Positions 10,601 through 22,190 of a stretch of DNA of 64,000 nt are shown here, one piece after another; within the stretch, counting starts at the first letter, position 1, and every line of letters begins with the position of its first letter. Position numbers and translations under genes: made by a program. The notes beneath the pieces are model-generated. The model did no database searches. It was not told where the DNA came from and was given only the letters and a program-made list of their open reading frames with translations. The stretch comes from Straminergon stramineum. Lineage: Eukaryota; Streptophyta; Bryopsida; Hypnales; Calliergonaceae. Location: contig OY987268.1 of the NCBI GenBank assembly GCA_963920665.1, positions 18,726,501 through 18,790,500 of the forward strand. Reading direction: 5' to 3'.

Positions 10601-12732
10601 TCCTCCAGAGACTGTATGTTTCCGCCCACCCAGTTGAAAAACTGGATGAGCTCTCATTTGCAGGCTTGCCCTTGGTACCTAGAGTGCAACTTTGGCATCA
10701 CTCCACCAGAAGAGGAGACTCTTTTTCAAACACTCAAGGATACCGCGGTTGTTGAGTCTGAGTTCGATGAATTCGCCGGATTAGACCCGGAGGCATGAGA
10801 TAGGGCCATCAAGAAGCGTGAAGCGTCTGACAAGAGGAAATTGGAGAAATTGGAGGATGCCAAAAAGAAGGCAGAGGAAAACAAGAGGAAGAGACTTACT
10901 GCCCAGGCTGAGAAGGATCAAGAGAAGGCTAAGAAGAAGGGCACGAAGAGGAAGGCTGAAACACCATTGCAGGAACCAGCTACTAGTGCAGCTGACATGA
11001 AAGAAGGGTCGTCCGGTTTTTCCCTTACTCAAGAGTGTTTGGTGCATGGATTGACGCCAACAACTCATAATCTAGACCCTATTCCGGATATTGATGAGTG
11101 CATCTTGAACTTGGGTCTTGGTAATCTTCAAGGCACCAAAAAGGCCTATGATGACGTCCTATCCTTCTTGGCCATGGTAAGCCCTACATCTCTTCCTGTA
11201 TCCACCGTACCTCTATCATTTTCAACACCCTAAACCAACATTGAATCACACATCTCTTCTTTCATTGGCCCTAAACCACGGCTTCGTTTACTATAGTGAC
11301 GTTTGTATTTCAATATACATTTTGTAATATTGTATCCTCTTTCGTTTTTTGTCACTAACACTTTTCCGTGCATCATTCTAGTGACAAAGATCGCTACTTC
11401 AATAGGGTCCTCGATTCCCAATCAGTTGTGGACTTGATCATCGTGGATGTTCCCGAAGGTCTCCATGTACCCACCATATCAGTTCCACCTGGCCCCATTT
11501 CTACGTGGAATGAGTTCACATCTCAATGGTTAGTTCTAGTTTTTGACTTCACTTAAGAGTTTTTGCACGACAATGGTGGTATGTTGGTGATGTACCCAAC
11601 CCCCTCTGTTCCCCACAGAAGCCACATCCTCGGATGTTGCAAAGAGTACAACTTCAGGATACTCATCACTTGGTTCGGCATGAATCATCTTCACTTGACC
11701 TCGCCTGCTGATCCCACTAAGACGGTAAGAGACCTTTTAGACTCCTAAATACTTCTCTTGCATTTCCTCATCAATTGTACTAGATTTCTTACTTATTCTG
11801 CCTGCAGACAATGAGGTTTGCCATCTCCCTGGTGGTCAAGGAATGTGGACCAAAGACATAGGAAGAATTTCCATTCCAGTTCGTCCCATCCCACGATGCA
11901 GTGGGTGTCAATGTGGGCCGGGACGACATCCTCCAGAATTTCTATAACAAGGAGGACGTCACCATGAATGGCAACAAACCGTGGCGGGGTCCTCGAGAAA
12001 AGGCTTGGCAGTTCATGCAAATGCTTATAGAAGCATGCTCTGAGCCTGGGGACGTCGTCATTGACTACACTGCATCTACAGGTACTTGTTGTTTTCTTTG
12101 TTCAACTAATTTCTGTCGAATTATTGGATAATATAGCTATTTCAATGTCTTGGACTTTAACTTCTCTTGGATGCTAGTAGGGGCCAGCATTCAAGCTTGT
12201 CGTGCCACACGTCGGCACATTTTGGCATTTGAGGAGGACAAGGCTATCTTTGATGCCCTCATTGCTCTAGTCATGCGCACAGTTCCTAAACCGCCATCGC
12301 CACCCCCTCCTACAGCCGCTCTAGATCTTGACGACATGGATGTACCGGTCCAAGCTATTGTCAAGACATCACGATTCAGTAAGTAAGTTTTCCTCTCAGT
12401 TCTATGGTTTAAATTTACTGTTTTCTTCATGGGTTCATTTGATCTAATACTTTGTTCACTTGTTTTGATAGGCAAGACCCGACAGTGAAGAACTCTAAAA
12501 AGGTTCCATTTTTTTCCAACCCTGGATTTTTCCCAAGTCCCCCAAGCCATTTCAACTCCCCGTGTATGCTAAGGCGGTTTCCAAGGATTTCATTGCCCTA
12601 AATCCGAGGCCAACTTCTAGGGCCCATTTGGTAGATCCTCGTGTACTGGAGTTCGTAGATGATTGTGCTGTAGAGTCAAATTCACAGGCATCAGATAGTG
12701 AGGGTAGTTCGATCTCAGCCCACTTTGGCTGA
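7642..12732 (+). pseudogene. ParB-like / beta-class DNA methyltransferase-like fusion gene, decayed
   Basis: Eleven exons can be traced by GT-AG sites and frame: 7642-8052, 8260-8924, 9028-9235, 9357-9538, 9626-9808, 9992-10227, 10519-11176, 11382-11724, 11808-12081, 12181-12382, 12472-12732. A first exon upstream is not identified. Exon 2 has a ParB/sulfiredoxin-like end, FFVCDGNHRRIAW. Exon 7 holds a Lys/Glu-rich coiled segment. Exons 8-10 follow the order of beta-class N4/N6 amino-methyltransferases: LIIVDVPEGL where DPPY is expected, GGMLVMYP, then GPREKAW, GDVVIDYTASTG (motif I, normally DPFxGSG) and HILAFEED. Nonsense codons: TGA 7702, TAG 9806, TGA 10796, TAA 11554, TAG 11859. Exon 3-4 and 7-8 junctions are out of phase, and a frameshift lies near 12530. 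Splice sites are intact. Fusions of these two domains are known from phages and bacteria; the plant role is unknown. Confidence 0.7.
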
Positions 12733-12889
12733 AATATTGTTGTATACCACTATGGTATTTTTAGTGCATGTTGGTGATTGACAATTTCTGAATTTCTCCT
12801 TTCTTTCCTATTTGAGGTCTACTTATATCATTTGAATGTTCGTGGCTCTAAATTGGATGATGTTATTCATAGTGATTTGAGGTTGCACT

Positions 12890-13540
12890 ACCAAAATTGA
12901 TTTAAAATCCTAAAACCCTAAACCTCTCACATGACCTAAACCCACGGTTGTAGGTAGACTACACTTGCACGGTCATAGGACAATTGTTTCTAAAGAAAAT
13001 GGGACCCTAAATCCTAACCACTTTTCAATTAAATGGAAACCTAAAACGTAATCTTAGCCTTTTTCCAATGTCTTTCCCAACATGGCATCTATTCATAGGA
13101 AGTTTTCACCCATTTTCTCACCCATTTTCATCTTGTTTTGTCATCTACTTTCATCTATTTCTTGACACACTTTCATTTAAACCCTAAAATTCGTTCATCT
13201 ATTTTTCCTATGAAATTCATCCATTATCCTAAACCACTTTCATCCCTTTCATCCAATTGCTTTCATCGATTTTTTACAACCACTTTCATCCATTTCATCC
13301 CTTTCATCCAACTGCTTTCATCAACTTTTTACAACCACTTTCATCCATTTTCCATCGACATTCATCAAATTCTTCTTCAACTTCAATCCAATTTCCCAAA
13401 TAATTCTAGAAAATTTTTAATCCATTTATTCTTATAAATATTTTTAAACCAATAACCCTAAACCCCGCTCACCAATCCCCGCTTCTCGCTCACCGCTCAC
13501 CGCTCCATGCTCACATACCAGCATTCCCCGTAATATTAGT
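12890..13540 (+). repeat. 3' tail behind the ParB-methyltransferase pseudogene, resembling MULE tails
   Basis: It contains CCCTAAACC words, CACGGTTGTAGG and CACGGTCATAGG, CATGGCATCTATT, a TTTCATC-rich low-complexity stretch (13120-13370), then GCTCACCGCTCACCGCTCC followed by a CATGCTCACATACCAGC-like block. The same landmarks occur in the tails behind both MULE copies, at a similar distance from the stop codon (about 0.7-1.2 kb). Similarity is patchy, not collinear throughout. Confidence 0.5.
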
Positions 13541-14324
13541 ATTTCAATAGGCTGTATAGACATGTAGAATTACTTGAGGAATATAGAGTTGAACTTAAAT
13601 GTAATGATGTGTGCAATTAGCCAAGTGTGCACACCATATAGTATATTGCAAGTTTTGAATCAACAGTGTATGGCAATATATATGTAATTGAATACATTTT
13701 GAATTGTTTGTTATGTTTGTATTTGTATTGATTGAGACATTTTTAAATAGAAAATATAAACAATTTTATTTATTTATTTAAGTTTTGATGATGTACATAC
13801 TCATATTTCAAAAAATGTGGATAAGGATGCGAAAATTGAAGGTACAAAAATATTTCGTAAGAAATTTTAAATTAGAAAAAGGATAGCAATGAAACACAAA
13901 TGAAATCTTGTTGGTCAAACTCTAAATGAGATCAAAATTTATTCAAACATGCAAGAAAATTAAATAAAAAAACAATGCCTATCAGGCTATGAATAATATA
14001 TTTTCATAGAATTTTTCTTCAAAACTGTCGGAGAAAATTAGGAAAATGTTTACAAATATGTGGTGTGGACAATTGAACATAAAAAAGAAATCTTCTTAAA
14101 ATTTGTAGAAGCAGAAACAAAATTAGTATAATATTATAATTTATACACGTTAAGTTTTTTACAATCCTCATTTCATTTTTATGGATGGGAAATTTAAAAT
14201 AACTTGAAGATTAAGGGCAAACAAGATGGTCGATTGACCAAGGAATATTTTTTTACTTATTTTTTATTGAATGTCATAGAGCTTCAAAATTGACAATTTT
14301 CCTCCGTTAATGATAAAAATTGTT
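13541..14324. other. AT-rich stretch, no gene seen
   Basis: Very AT-rich, with no plausible coding frame. It lies between the methyltransferase tail and a TTAA-flanked element. Confidence 0.5.
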
Positions 14325-15262
14325 TTAACCCCTAAAGTTCCTTGACTATACTCTCACCAAAAATGCTCTAAAACTAACATTTCTACTACAAGCACCAAAT
14401 TTTAGAAAAATATCATTTTTTGACACATGTAACCATAGGATCTTGTAGTACTCTAGTTTGATAATATGTGGAAAAAATTTCAGAAATTTCCACCATGTAG
14501 ATTGCAAGATATTAGCGTTTGAAATGGTGAAGATCTTTTTTTTGGCCCCGCAAAAAACCAAGCAGCTCCACTTCACAAGGTCAAATCATTATTAGAAAAT
14601 GTCCAAAATGGTTGTGCTTCTTTGGAATCATTCTTCAAGGCAAGTTGGCTACATACATGAAAATTTTCAAATCATTTGGAGTTGTACAACATATAGGAAA
14701 AAAATAGTAAGTAGAAAGAAATAGAGAATGATTCAAAATACTAAATTGTTAATAAATTAATTAAAAAATTAAAAAATCCAATACAAATGGTGGAATTGTT
14801 GTTATAAACAATCTACATCCAATCACATTATTTTTTTTCAAAACTACTAAAATCTCAATAACTTAAAGGACTTCAAAGTTATTTTTGGTGTAGGGATTCC
14901 ATAACTACCTACAAACTAAAAAGCCTCATAACTTTCATCTCAACTATTGAAATGCAATGCTTCAAAGCTTTTTGAGTGTATCCAAATCCGAAGAACAAAT
15001 TTTAAATTTTTCTTTTTAAAAAAAGTAAATTTTTCGAATGTGCCTAGATTGCCCGAGTTGAGAAACAAACAACATATTATGCAATAACTTTTGACTCATA
15101 TTTTCAATTGTCATGAAATTTGTGCATATGAAAGATATTCCTTGTCCCCACATTGTATTAAAATTTCAGCCCAAAATATGGAAATCTCCACTCACATGCA
15201 CGGATGCACCCGCCCAAAATCAATCCGTTGCCAAAATCAACATTTGGTCCTTTAGGGGTTAA
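14325..15262 (+). mobile_element. TTAA-flanked non-autonomous element, copy A (piggyBac-like)
   Basis: A TTAA at 14325-14328 is followed by CCCCTAAAGTTCC. At the other end CCTTTAGGGG is followed by TTAA at 15259-15262. The 930 bases between resemble copies at 60930-61872 and 63323 onward, including AATTTCCACCATGTAGATTG and the module around GGATCTTGTAGTA. No transposase is encoded. piggyBac transposons insert at TTAA and end in CCC/GGG, which fits. Confidence 0.7.
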
Positions 15263-15414
15263 ACTTATAGTAAATTAGTAATATTTCCAATTTTGACATT
15301 CATGCACATATAGGATATGTAATGCCACATTAACACATTACACATATGACATATTCATGATTTTGTTTTCATGTAATCTTTGACAATTTCCTTCAATAAA
15401 TTGCCATAATTGGA

Positions 15415-15614
15415 NNNNNNNNNNNNNNNNNNNNNNNNNNNNNNNNNNNNNNNNNNNNNNNNNNNNNNNNNNNNNNNNNNNNNNNNNNNNNNNNNNNNNN
15501 NNNNNNNNNNNNNNNNNNNNNNNNNNNNNNNNNNNNNNNNNNNNNNNNNNNNNNNNNNNNNNNNNNNNNNNNNNNNNNNNNNNNNNNNNNNNNNNNNNNN
15601 NNNNNNNNNNNNNN
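15415..15614. other. Assembly gap, 200 N
   Basis: Exactly 200 undetermined bases. Any frames running through it are meaningless. The sequence on the two sides may not be truly adjacent. Confidence 0.99.
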
Positions 15615-15993
15615 CAGTCACCCACGGGGCTTTGCTTGGGCTTGGCTACACTCAGACCAGACAAAGGACAAAATTTTTAATTTGCGTATCTTATGTACGT
15701 TAAAGGTCTAGGATGTTTCTATCTTTGTAAATTCTACAAAATAATCCAATTGTTGATCTTATTCCTTTATTATTTATATGCCAAATTTCAGGGACACAAA
15801 GCATGATTCCTAACCGTAAAAACGGCCAATTACTTTTGTACAGTCAGAGTCTACGTTTCTTCCCCAAATCCTTCCTCTTGCGACGGAGACTAATCACTTG
15901 TCTCTCTCAGGGGATCCACGGTTTGCCCCAAATTGAATTTTATTGGTAACTGAGTATCCCTATGGGATCTCGTGTTTTCCTAATTGTTCAATT

Positions 15994-16603
15994 TTACAAA
16001 CGCATTGGACACATTGATTCCCAGAATCCTAAACCTCCTTTGTACAAGAAAAGAGCGGAGAATGTCAATTGGAACATTGAAATAGCAAAAATGGAATTAG
16101 TACTCACAATGGCACCGGAGTTGTCTTCTTCTTGCTTCCGGTTGACACCTGATTCCTGTAGCATGGACTGACTTCCAACTACGTTTTTTGGTGCGAGGCC
16201 TTCCTCTCCACTACATCCTCCACCAGCAAAGCGAAGGGACTTCCTCGGCTCTCCAGGTGTAGACTGAGAAGTCCTAGACACTACCTTCTTCTTGTTCATC
16301 CTAGACTTCTTCAAAGCCTTGGAGGAGGAGAAAAAAAAACTACGACGCCTCTTTCTACTCCTCACGTCAATGGGCACAAGTTCAGCTCCTGGGAATTCCC
16401 CAAGCATAAGGGCAAAGAACTCTACATGAAACCTCCCTCTCCTCTCTACAACCAATGAGATGATGACCAATTAAAATGCACATGGCGATGTTGAGACACA
16501 AAACATATGCACTTTTTTTAGCGCTTTGGCCCAGGTGTACTACATGGATTTGATAATTTCCTTGGTGCTCCTCAGGCAACCAAGCGTATTTACTCCACTT
16601 CAT
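15994..16603 (-). pseudogene. Unknown basic ORF pair, divergent from MULE copy 2
   Basis: Two overlapping minus frames read as one gene with a single frame change near 16440. The upstream frame (start at 16603) reads MKWSKYAWLPEEHQG onward. The downstream frame continues with FHVEFFALMLGEFPGAEL and then a strongly basic stretch, RSRKRRR ... KKSRMNKKK, which looks like a nuclear localisation signal. A donor-like GTGAGT follows the GAIV codons near 16113. I recognise no domain. Start-to-start distance to the MULE gene is 419 bases, so a shared promoter region is possible. It could be a second element-encoded protein, a captured host fragment, or chance. Confidence 0.35.
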
Positions 16604-16929
16604 GGCAGAGCGTTTAATGTGCCGCTTAGCGGCAATTAAAAAGGTGGGGGATTTCTAGATCAACCAACACAATTATTTTTGCTCTTCTTTCAATGCATGG
16701 GTGACGGATGTAGTGCCTCCACTTAATGAAAGGCAACAAATAAATGATGAGGCCGTTTCAGTTTTCCCAATGTCACGGACATGGAATAAAGGACTACTTG
16801 GATGGCGGGCCATAATGGGCTGATACCTCTAGCGGTGGATTTTATCTCTCAAATAAGATGATTAATTATCATACCTACCCTAATTAACGTATTGCTCACC
16901 CAAATTTAAATTCCAAAATGAAAGGCTAC

Positions 16930-16937
16930 TATATAAG
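16930..16937 (+). promoter_or_regulatory. TATA box of MULE copy 2 gene
   Basis: TATATAAG lies 85 bases upstream of the proposed ATG at 17022, a normal distance for a plant core promoter. It supports 17022 as the start of the transposase reading frame. Confidence 0.6.
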
Positions 16938-17021
16938 GCCATTTGAATTTGGATGCCTTAACTGATCCCAAATTTTCATTGCCTCTCAACATCCATCAAC
17001 TCCTGCTTGTGTTCCACGAGG

Positions 17022-20000
17022 ATGGCTTGTATTAGAGTGCATGGTCAAGATGCTCCGCTTGTGTTTCCCGTAGACGATGGACAATTAGCCAAGGTCATGA
17101 GTCACCTCCTATACGTACGCTTCAAATTTGTAGAGTCCTCCATCTACATTGAAGAGGAAAAATTGTCCCAGTCAGGTGAATTGGTGCAATCCATTTCGGT
17201 TGTCAAGAGTCTAGATGGAGATAGCCATTGATGGTACCTAGCCCCACGGAACTACAGGGCTTATGGACTTCTGCTTTCCATGCTAGGGGTTTCAACAGAA
17301 ATTTGGAGTCGACAGTCGGATAACTCCACAGTCGACATGCCATATGTTGCATGCACGGTGACACCCAGTCCGCCTCATGAGGGCTTCTCGTTGCTCCCTG
17401 AGAGTAAAATTCTACGGTCAGTGAAGGTAGAAAAACTAGAATCCATCATAGAATTGTCGAGTGAATCAGAAGGGGAGTCACCTAATGTGATGCTTGAAAA
17501 GAAACAACGCCCAATCCCTTTTGAGTCGAGGGAAAAGGCTTCTACACACTCAAAACCAAACACCCCCTCCAATAGTCCAGCCCCATCGCTATTGTCACAT
17601 CCTGCGGTGCACCCATCACTGACTCAACAAGTCAACATAATGGAGTGCTTGAAGAGATTGGCGACCGTGCGGCGTTCTCAGAATGAACTGTCCAACATGG
17701 ATGTTGACACCGTCAAGCACCACCGTGTGCAGTACTTGCCAACTCATTTCAACGGGAGCGTCATCTTCAAATTGCCCCCGTGTCGATCTACATCCTCCTC
17801 CTCAGCGGCCAAGAACCTCGAGGGAATGGACAAGCGGTACGACGGACACCCGTGGTGTAAGCTGATGACCACGAACATTCACAATTCCGACAACCTCAAG
17901 TTCTGTAAGTCATACTGCGTTGGACACCTTGCTTGTCAAAATCCTGAATGTGATTATGTGAAAAGGGCTTCCAAAATGAACGAAACGGAGTGGACCGGTT
18001 ACATGATTTGCCCTTTTGGTAAAGGAGGGACTCCTCCCAAAGATTGTACTCTAGTATGCAAAGTTTGCAAGAGCCCCCCTCTGTACTTGAATACATGTGA
18101 TGCTAGAATATACTACGTATATTGCGAGAATGAAAAAATGACTAGGGCCGCTGTACACTTCGGAGATCATACGCACCCTGTAGAGAAGGGCGTGTATAGA
18201 GACTCCGCAGAGAAAATCTCGGGACTCATTGCACTACAAGTGGCCAAAACGCCCACGGCCACCAACTCAACAATTGCGCTCTCTGCCAACAAAGAGTTCC
18301 TCACGAACTATTTGTTTCACAATGGAGAGGGGGAGAAAGAGATGTTGAAGGGAGAGGAACTAGAGGAAGTCATGGATCAATTCCAATATCTTAGCAGTCC
18401 GAACATTAGGAATGTCATTTCATCGTTTCACTCCAACATCATGACAATGAAGAAAGAGTCAAAGTTTGAGTTCATACATGATAGTGTCTTCCCAGGACAG
18501 GGAAGGGAGAAGGTCTACCTCTTCAAAATGCTCACAGAAGGACCCGGAAGTGGAGTGGACCTCGTCAAACGAATGCAACCAGGAGGGGATTTACAAAACG
18601 CATGGATAATGTTTGACCACGTCAGACGCGTCAACGAGTGGAGCACAATGGCATGCCACGTGTACGATGCGGAGTACAAAAAAGTCATGACCGTGGCCAC
18701 CTGCGATATGCAATCGGAGAACACGGAGATCCAAGTCCAGTTCTGGAGATCTCTAAACACAATCATGGAAAGACATGGAGTGGAACACACCAACTTCAAA
18801 GGATTCATGGTTGATAGCGCGATGGCCAATTGGAATGTAGCACAAATTGTCTACGAAAGTGGGTCACCCGATGAGAAAATGGAGAATTGCGAGAGAACGT
18901 GCTTGCTGCATTGGAGTAGTTCGCTCCACAAGCATACCCAAAAGCACATCAAAGAAGCATTCCAACAACAACACATTACCCTCTGCAAACAATACAAAGA
19001 ATCCAAGACTGTCGAAGAAGCAGAGACCCGATACCTCGCAATTTGATCCTGGTGGTTGTCATCGGGTGTTGCAAGTGAAGAAGACCTTCACCACTAGGAT
19101 CACTAGCTAGCCTTCTGGCATTTTCGATACCTACAGTGGAGAGGCTTCATGACTATGGTAAGTGACTTCGTAAGTTGATTTTGAATTATCCGTTCTCCTC
19201 TATCTGAAGCGATTGTTGAAAAATAGAGGTGTACCCTCCAAACTTAGAGGCATGTACGTTGCGACTGTGATTGAGAATATTCCTGTAGGAATTATGTTTA
19301 CCCTTTACGAATTCATTGATGAGCATGTGAGGGGGGACCCAAATGAGGGGTTCAAGGATAGGGCACCCAGACCTCAGTCAAATCCGACTGAAGGTTCTGG
19401 GCTCAATTATGTTATTTTGTTTTGGGAGACTCCCACTCCAAAAGGAGCTCTTGGACCCCCTCCTCAAAATCTCATGTCAGTCTTTTTCCTCCAAAGTAGA
19501 CGTCTTTTGTAGTGTTCATTCGTAGAGAAAAGAATCTCTTTTGTATTTTTACATTTACAAACGTCTTGCTATGTAAGCAAATGAGGTTCATACATTTGCA
19601 ATTAGTCCAAGATGATCACATGGGCTATTAACCCTCGAAACTGAAATTTGATGTCCTCACTCATGTGTTATGGACGGATGGATTTGTAGAAATTGAGTTT
19701 GGAGGAGATGACCAACCTACCTTTCTGCAATTTGTATGAAATGGTTCACAACAAATGGCTTCAAATGTCGGGAAAGAGAGGAAACAACCTCTTTGACGCA
19801 ACTTGTGATGACAGCATTCGTGCATGGATGCAAATGACCAACTATCGGGCATACCTCAAAGGACATGCATCTAGATCAGGGCCGTCCAAGGGGGAGCTCA
19901 AACTCAGAGCTGCGAGACGAAGTGGATGTCCCAAGAAAATCGCAGAAGCATTGAACACGTTGCCTAGAGCAGAGGGAGTGGGAACAAGAATACCACACTT

Positions 20001-21078
20001 GGAAGGAGAGGAAATCTTTGGGAGCACAAAGAGGAAGTCGGACATACCCATCGGTGATGCCGGAGATTCACATAGACCGGACAAAGTGAACTTCTCTCAA
20101 CCACATGTGAAAACCAAGTCCACAACGGCTTCTCTTCAATCTTTGGAGGGCCCAAGTGAACAACCTCAAACCCAAAACCCTAAACATGTCACTACAGCAT
20201 TTGAAAGTGACTGTGACACCTCCAAGTGGCACATTGCTAGGATCAGCCACAAGTCCAATGCAAAATGCCATGCTCAACAACGGACCACCAACATCAGGTG
20301 CACCTCCAAAATCACAAGGGGAAGGAAGGGAACACCAGCTCCAACCTATCGGGGCAGAAAGGAAGATTATGGGAGCAAGCGGGAGGTGGTGGTCGACTTC
20401 TGGTTCTGTTGGGATGACATTGAACGATGTGTGAAGGGTACAAAAAGGAAGTGGGTCATTGACTGGCCTGAGGTACCAGAGGTGTGGCCCATTCTCAGTG
20501 GGACCAACTTGAGTAGGGAGGAGACTCTGCTCCTACAACATGCAGGCTTCCACCTTCAGGAAAGGCCGACATTGTCCCCACGACGACTCTTCACCATGTC
20601 GAAGGTTTTCCAAACTGTCTCCTACGACCAACCAACGCCCAAAAACCCGGATGCATATCCAACAATTAGGAACAACCGAACCATTCGGAGGATAGCCAAT
20701 GCACCAACTACGGAACAACGGAACAAGTGGGAAAGTGTGGCAAATGTTAAAGGACAAATTGTGGGAGTCACCTTGCTCTCCTTTCCAAGCCTTGGTCCAT
20801 TAGTGGCGCTTGAGACAGGAACAGACACAAATAGAAACATCTATCGAATTACAGTGGATATGTTCCCCACGTGCACATGCCCAGACTTCGTGAACATGGT
20901 TGTTTCAGCTATTGGAGGTTGACATCAATACGTGAATTGCAAACACCTATACTACTTGTATAGGTACTTCTGCAAGATGGACATCCATGAAGACAAATTC
21001 ATGCATGCACCTAGTTATAGCTTCAATGAACTACAGCTACTCCTAGTTCGAGCAGGAATCATTACAGTTCCAGCATAG
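17022..21078 (+). pseudogene. MULE-type transposase, copy 2, nearly full length with nonsense codons
   Basis: Exon 1 is 17022-19157 (712 codons, donor GTAAGT) and exon 2 is 19690-21078. Exon 1 shows a Cys-rich zinc-binding region (CKSYCVGHLACQNPECDY, then LVCKVCKSP near 18053-18076), followed by the transposase core with IMFDHV, ATCDM and GFMVDSAMANW, plausible acidic residues of the DDE fold. Exon 2 ends with the SWIM finger, CTCPDF...NCKH. Nonsense codons sit at 17229 (TGA), 19044 (TGA), 19095 (TAG), 19104 (TAG) and 20920 (TGA); otherwise the frame holds to the natural stop at 21076. About eight residues near 18436 present in copy 1 are missing. The intron contains an open stretch at 19213-19512 with no counterpart in copy 1. 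Confidence 0.85.
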
Positions 21079-21289
21079 GCAACCCTACATTTATCCGTGT
21101 ACTTCAATTACATAGTATTCATTCACACATATTGCGATTGAAATGATTTGCACTATACTAAGGGAAAATTTTAATGCATTCATGAAATATAGAAGCATGT
21201 TTGATAAGTGAAGTGCTTTGTTGCCAATTCATAGAAATGACTATATTTCCAAATATTTTTTTTCCTAGTTTCAAAATGTCTTTACAGTC

Positions 21290-21510
21290 TTTTTACTTCC
21301 AATGCGTTCCTATTCATTTTCGCATTTTTTTAATTTAAATTTTTATTTAATTTCTGTGTCCCCAATTTTCTTTTCCCAATTCTTTTCCTTTCCCCATTTT
21401 TTTTTCTCTTCCCCTTTTTTTTCCTTTTTCCCCTTTTTTTTCCTTTTCCAATTTTTTTCCTTTTTCCCTTTTTTCCCTTTCTTCATTCCTTGGATTCCTC
21501 TTTTCTTTTC
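21290..21510. repeat. Pyrimidine-rich tract behind MULE copy 2
   Basis: T/C-rich low complexity with CCCCTTTTTTTTCC-like words, about 220 bases after the transposase stop. It is the counterpart of 3245-3610. Confidence 0.8.
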
Positions 21511-21639
21511 CTTTCCACATTTTGTTTATCTTCTCCATTCTCTACAATTTGGAGGAGGATGTCAACATTTTGGTAGTTCTTAAAATTGTAAAGAGAAATG
21601 AATTTTATAATTGTAAATTATGTAAACCATCGAAACTTA

Positions 21640-22190
21640 AGATTCGAGTCCAAAGCCGACCTTTAATCCACCATGGATTGTACTCATCATTTCCCCTAAA
21701 CCTTGAGGTTCTCTACTCACCCTACACATATGCACTTATACAAACTCGCCCCTAAACCCAATTGTTCCAGAATACCCTAAACCAAACCCTATGTATTCAA
21801 ATTGGGTAGTGAAAACATCACAACTAAGTTGTGTCCAAATGGCATCTATCTATAATACCGAAACCATGTAACATATTTCCCATTATAATCATTGAAGTAA
21901 GTGTTGCATATTTCCAATAAAATTTGACAATCTTTTCCCAAAGTAATAAGCAATTTCAGAGGAATAAAAAATAACTCATTCCAAAGTCCATGGTTTTAGG
22001 GGACACGGTCATAGGTCACAATATTCACTTAAAATAGGAAATTTTTGTCTATTTTGGGAGAAAAAATGAACAAAAATATTTGGGGGCAAAAAATAGCCCC
22101 CAAAAAGTTTTGGAGGCTCTAGGCTCACATACTCCACGCTCACAACTCACAGGCTCACGGCTCTAAGCTCACACACTAGCGTCGTTGCTC
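21640..22190 (+). repeat. 3' tail of MULE copy 2, ending in GCTCAC-rich block
   Basis: Counterpart of 3720-4265. It includes several CCCTAAACC words, GGGGACACGGTCATAGGTCA at about 21998, and a final block of GCTCAC-like repeats ending ACTAGCGTCGTTG near 22189. Confidence 0.6.

Noticed and set aside
11529..11557. A very short intron between the two open parts of exon 8
   Set aside because: 29 bases is too short for a plant intron. Both parts share one frame separated by a single TAA, so a nonsense change is simpler.
15338..15703. ORFs spanning the assembly gap
   Set aside because: Mostly translated N; no evidence.
3720..22190. CCCTAAACC words read as telomeric repeats
   Set aside because: Scattered single or double units in the element tails, not an array. 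The CCCCTAAAG at TTAA element ends is likewise terminus sequence.
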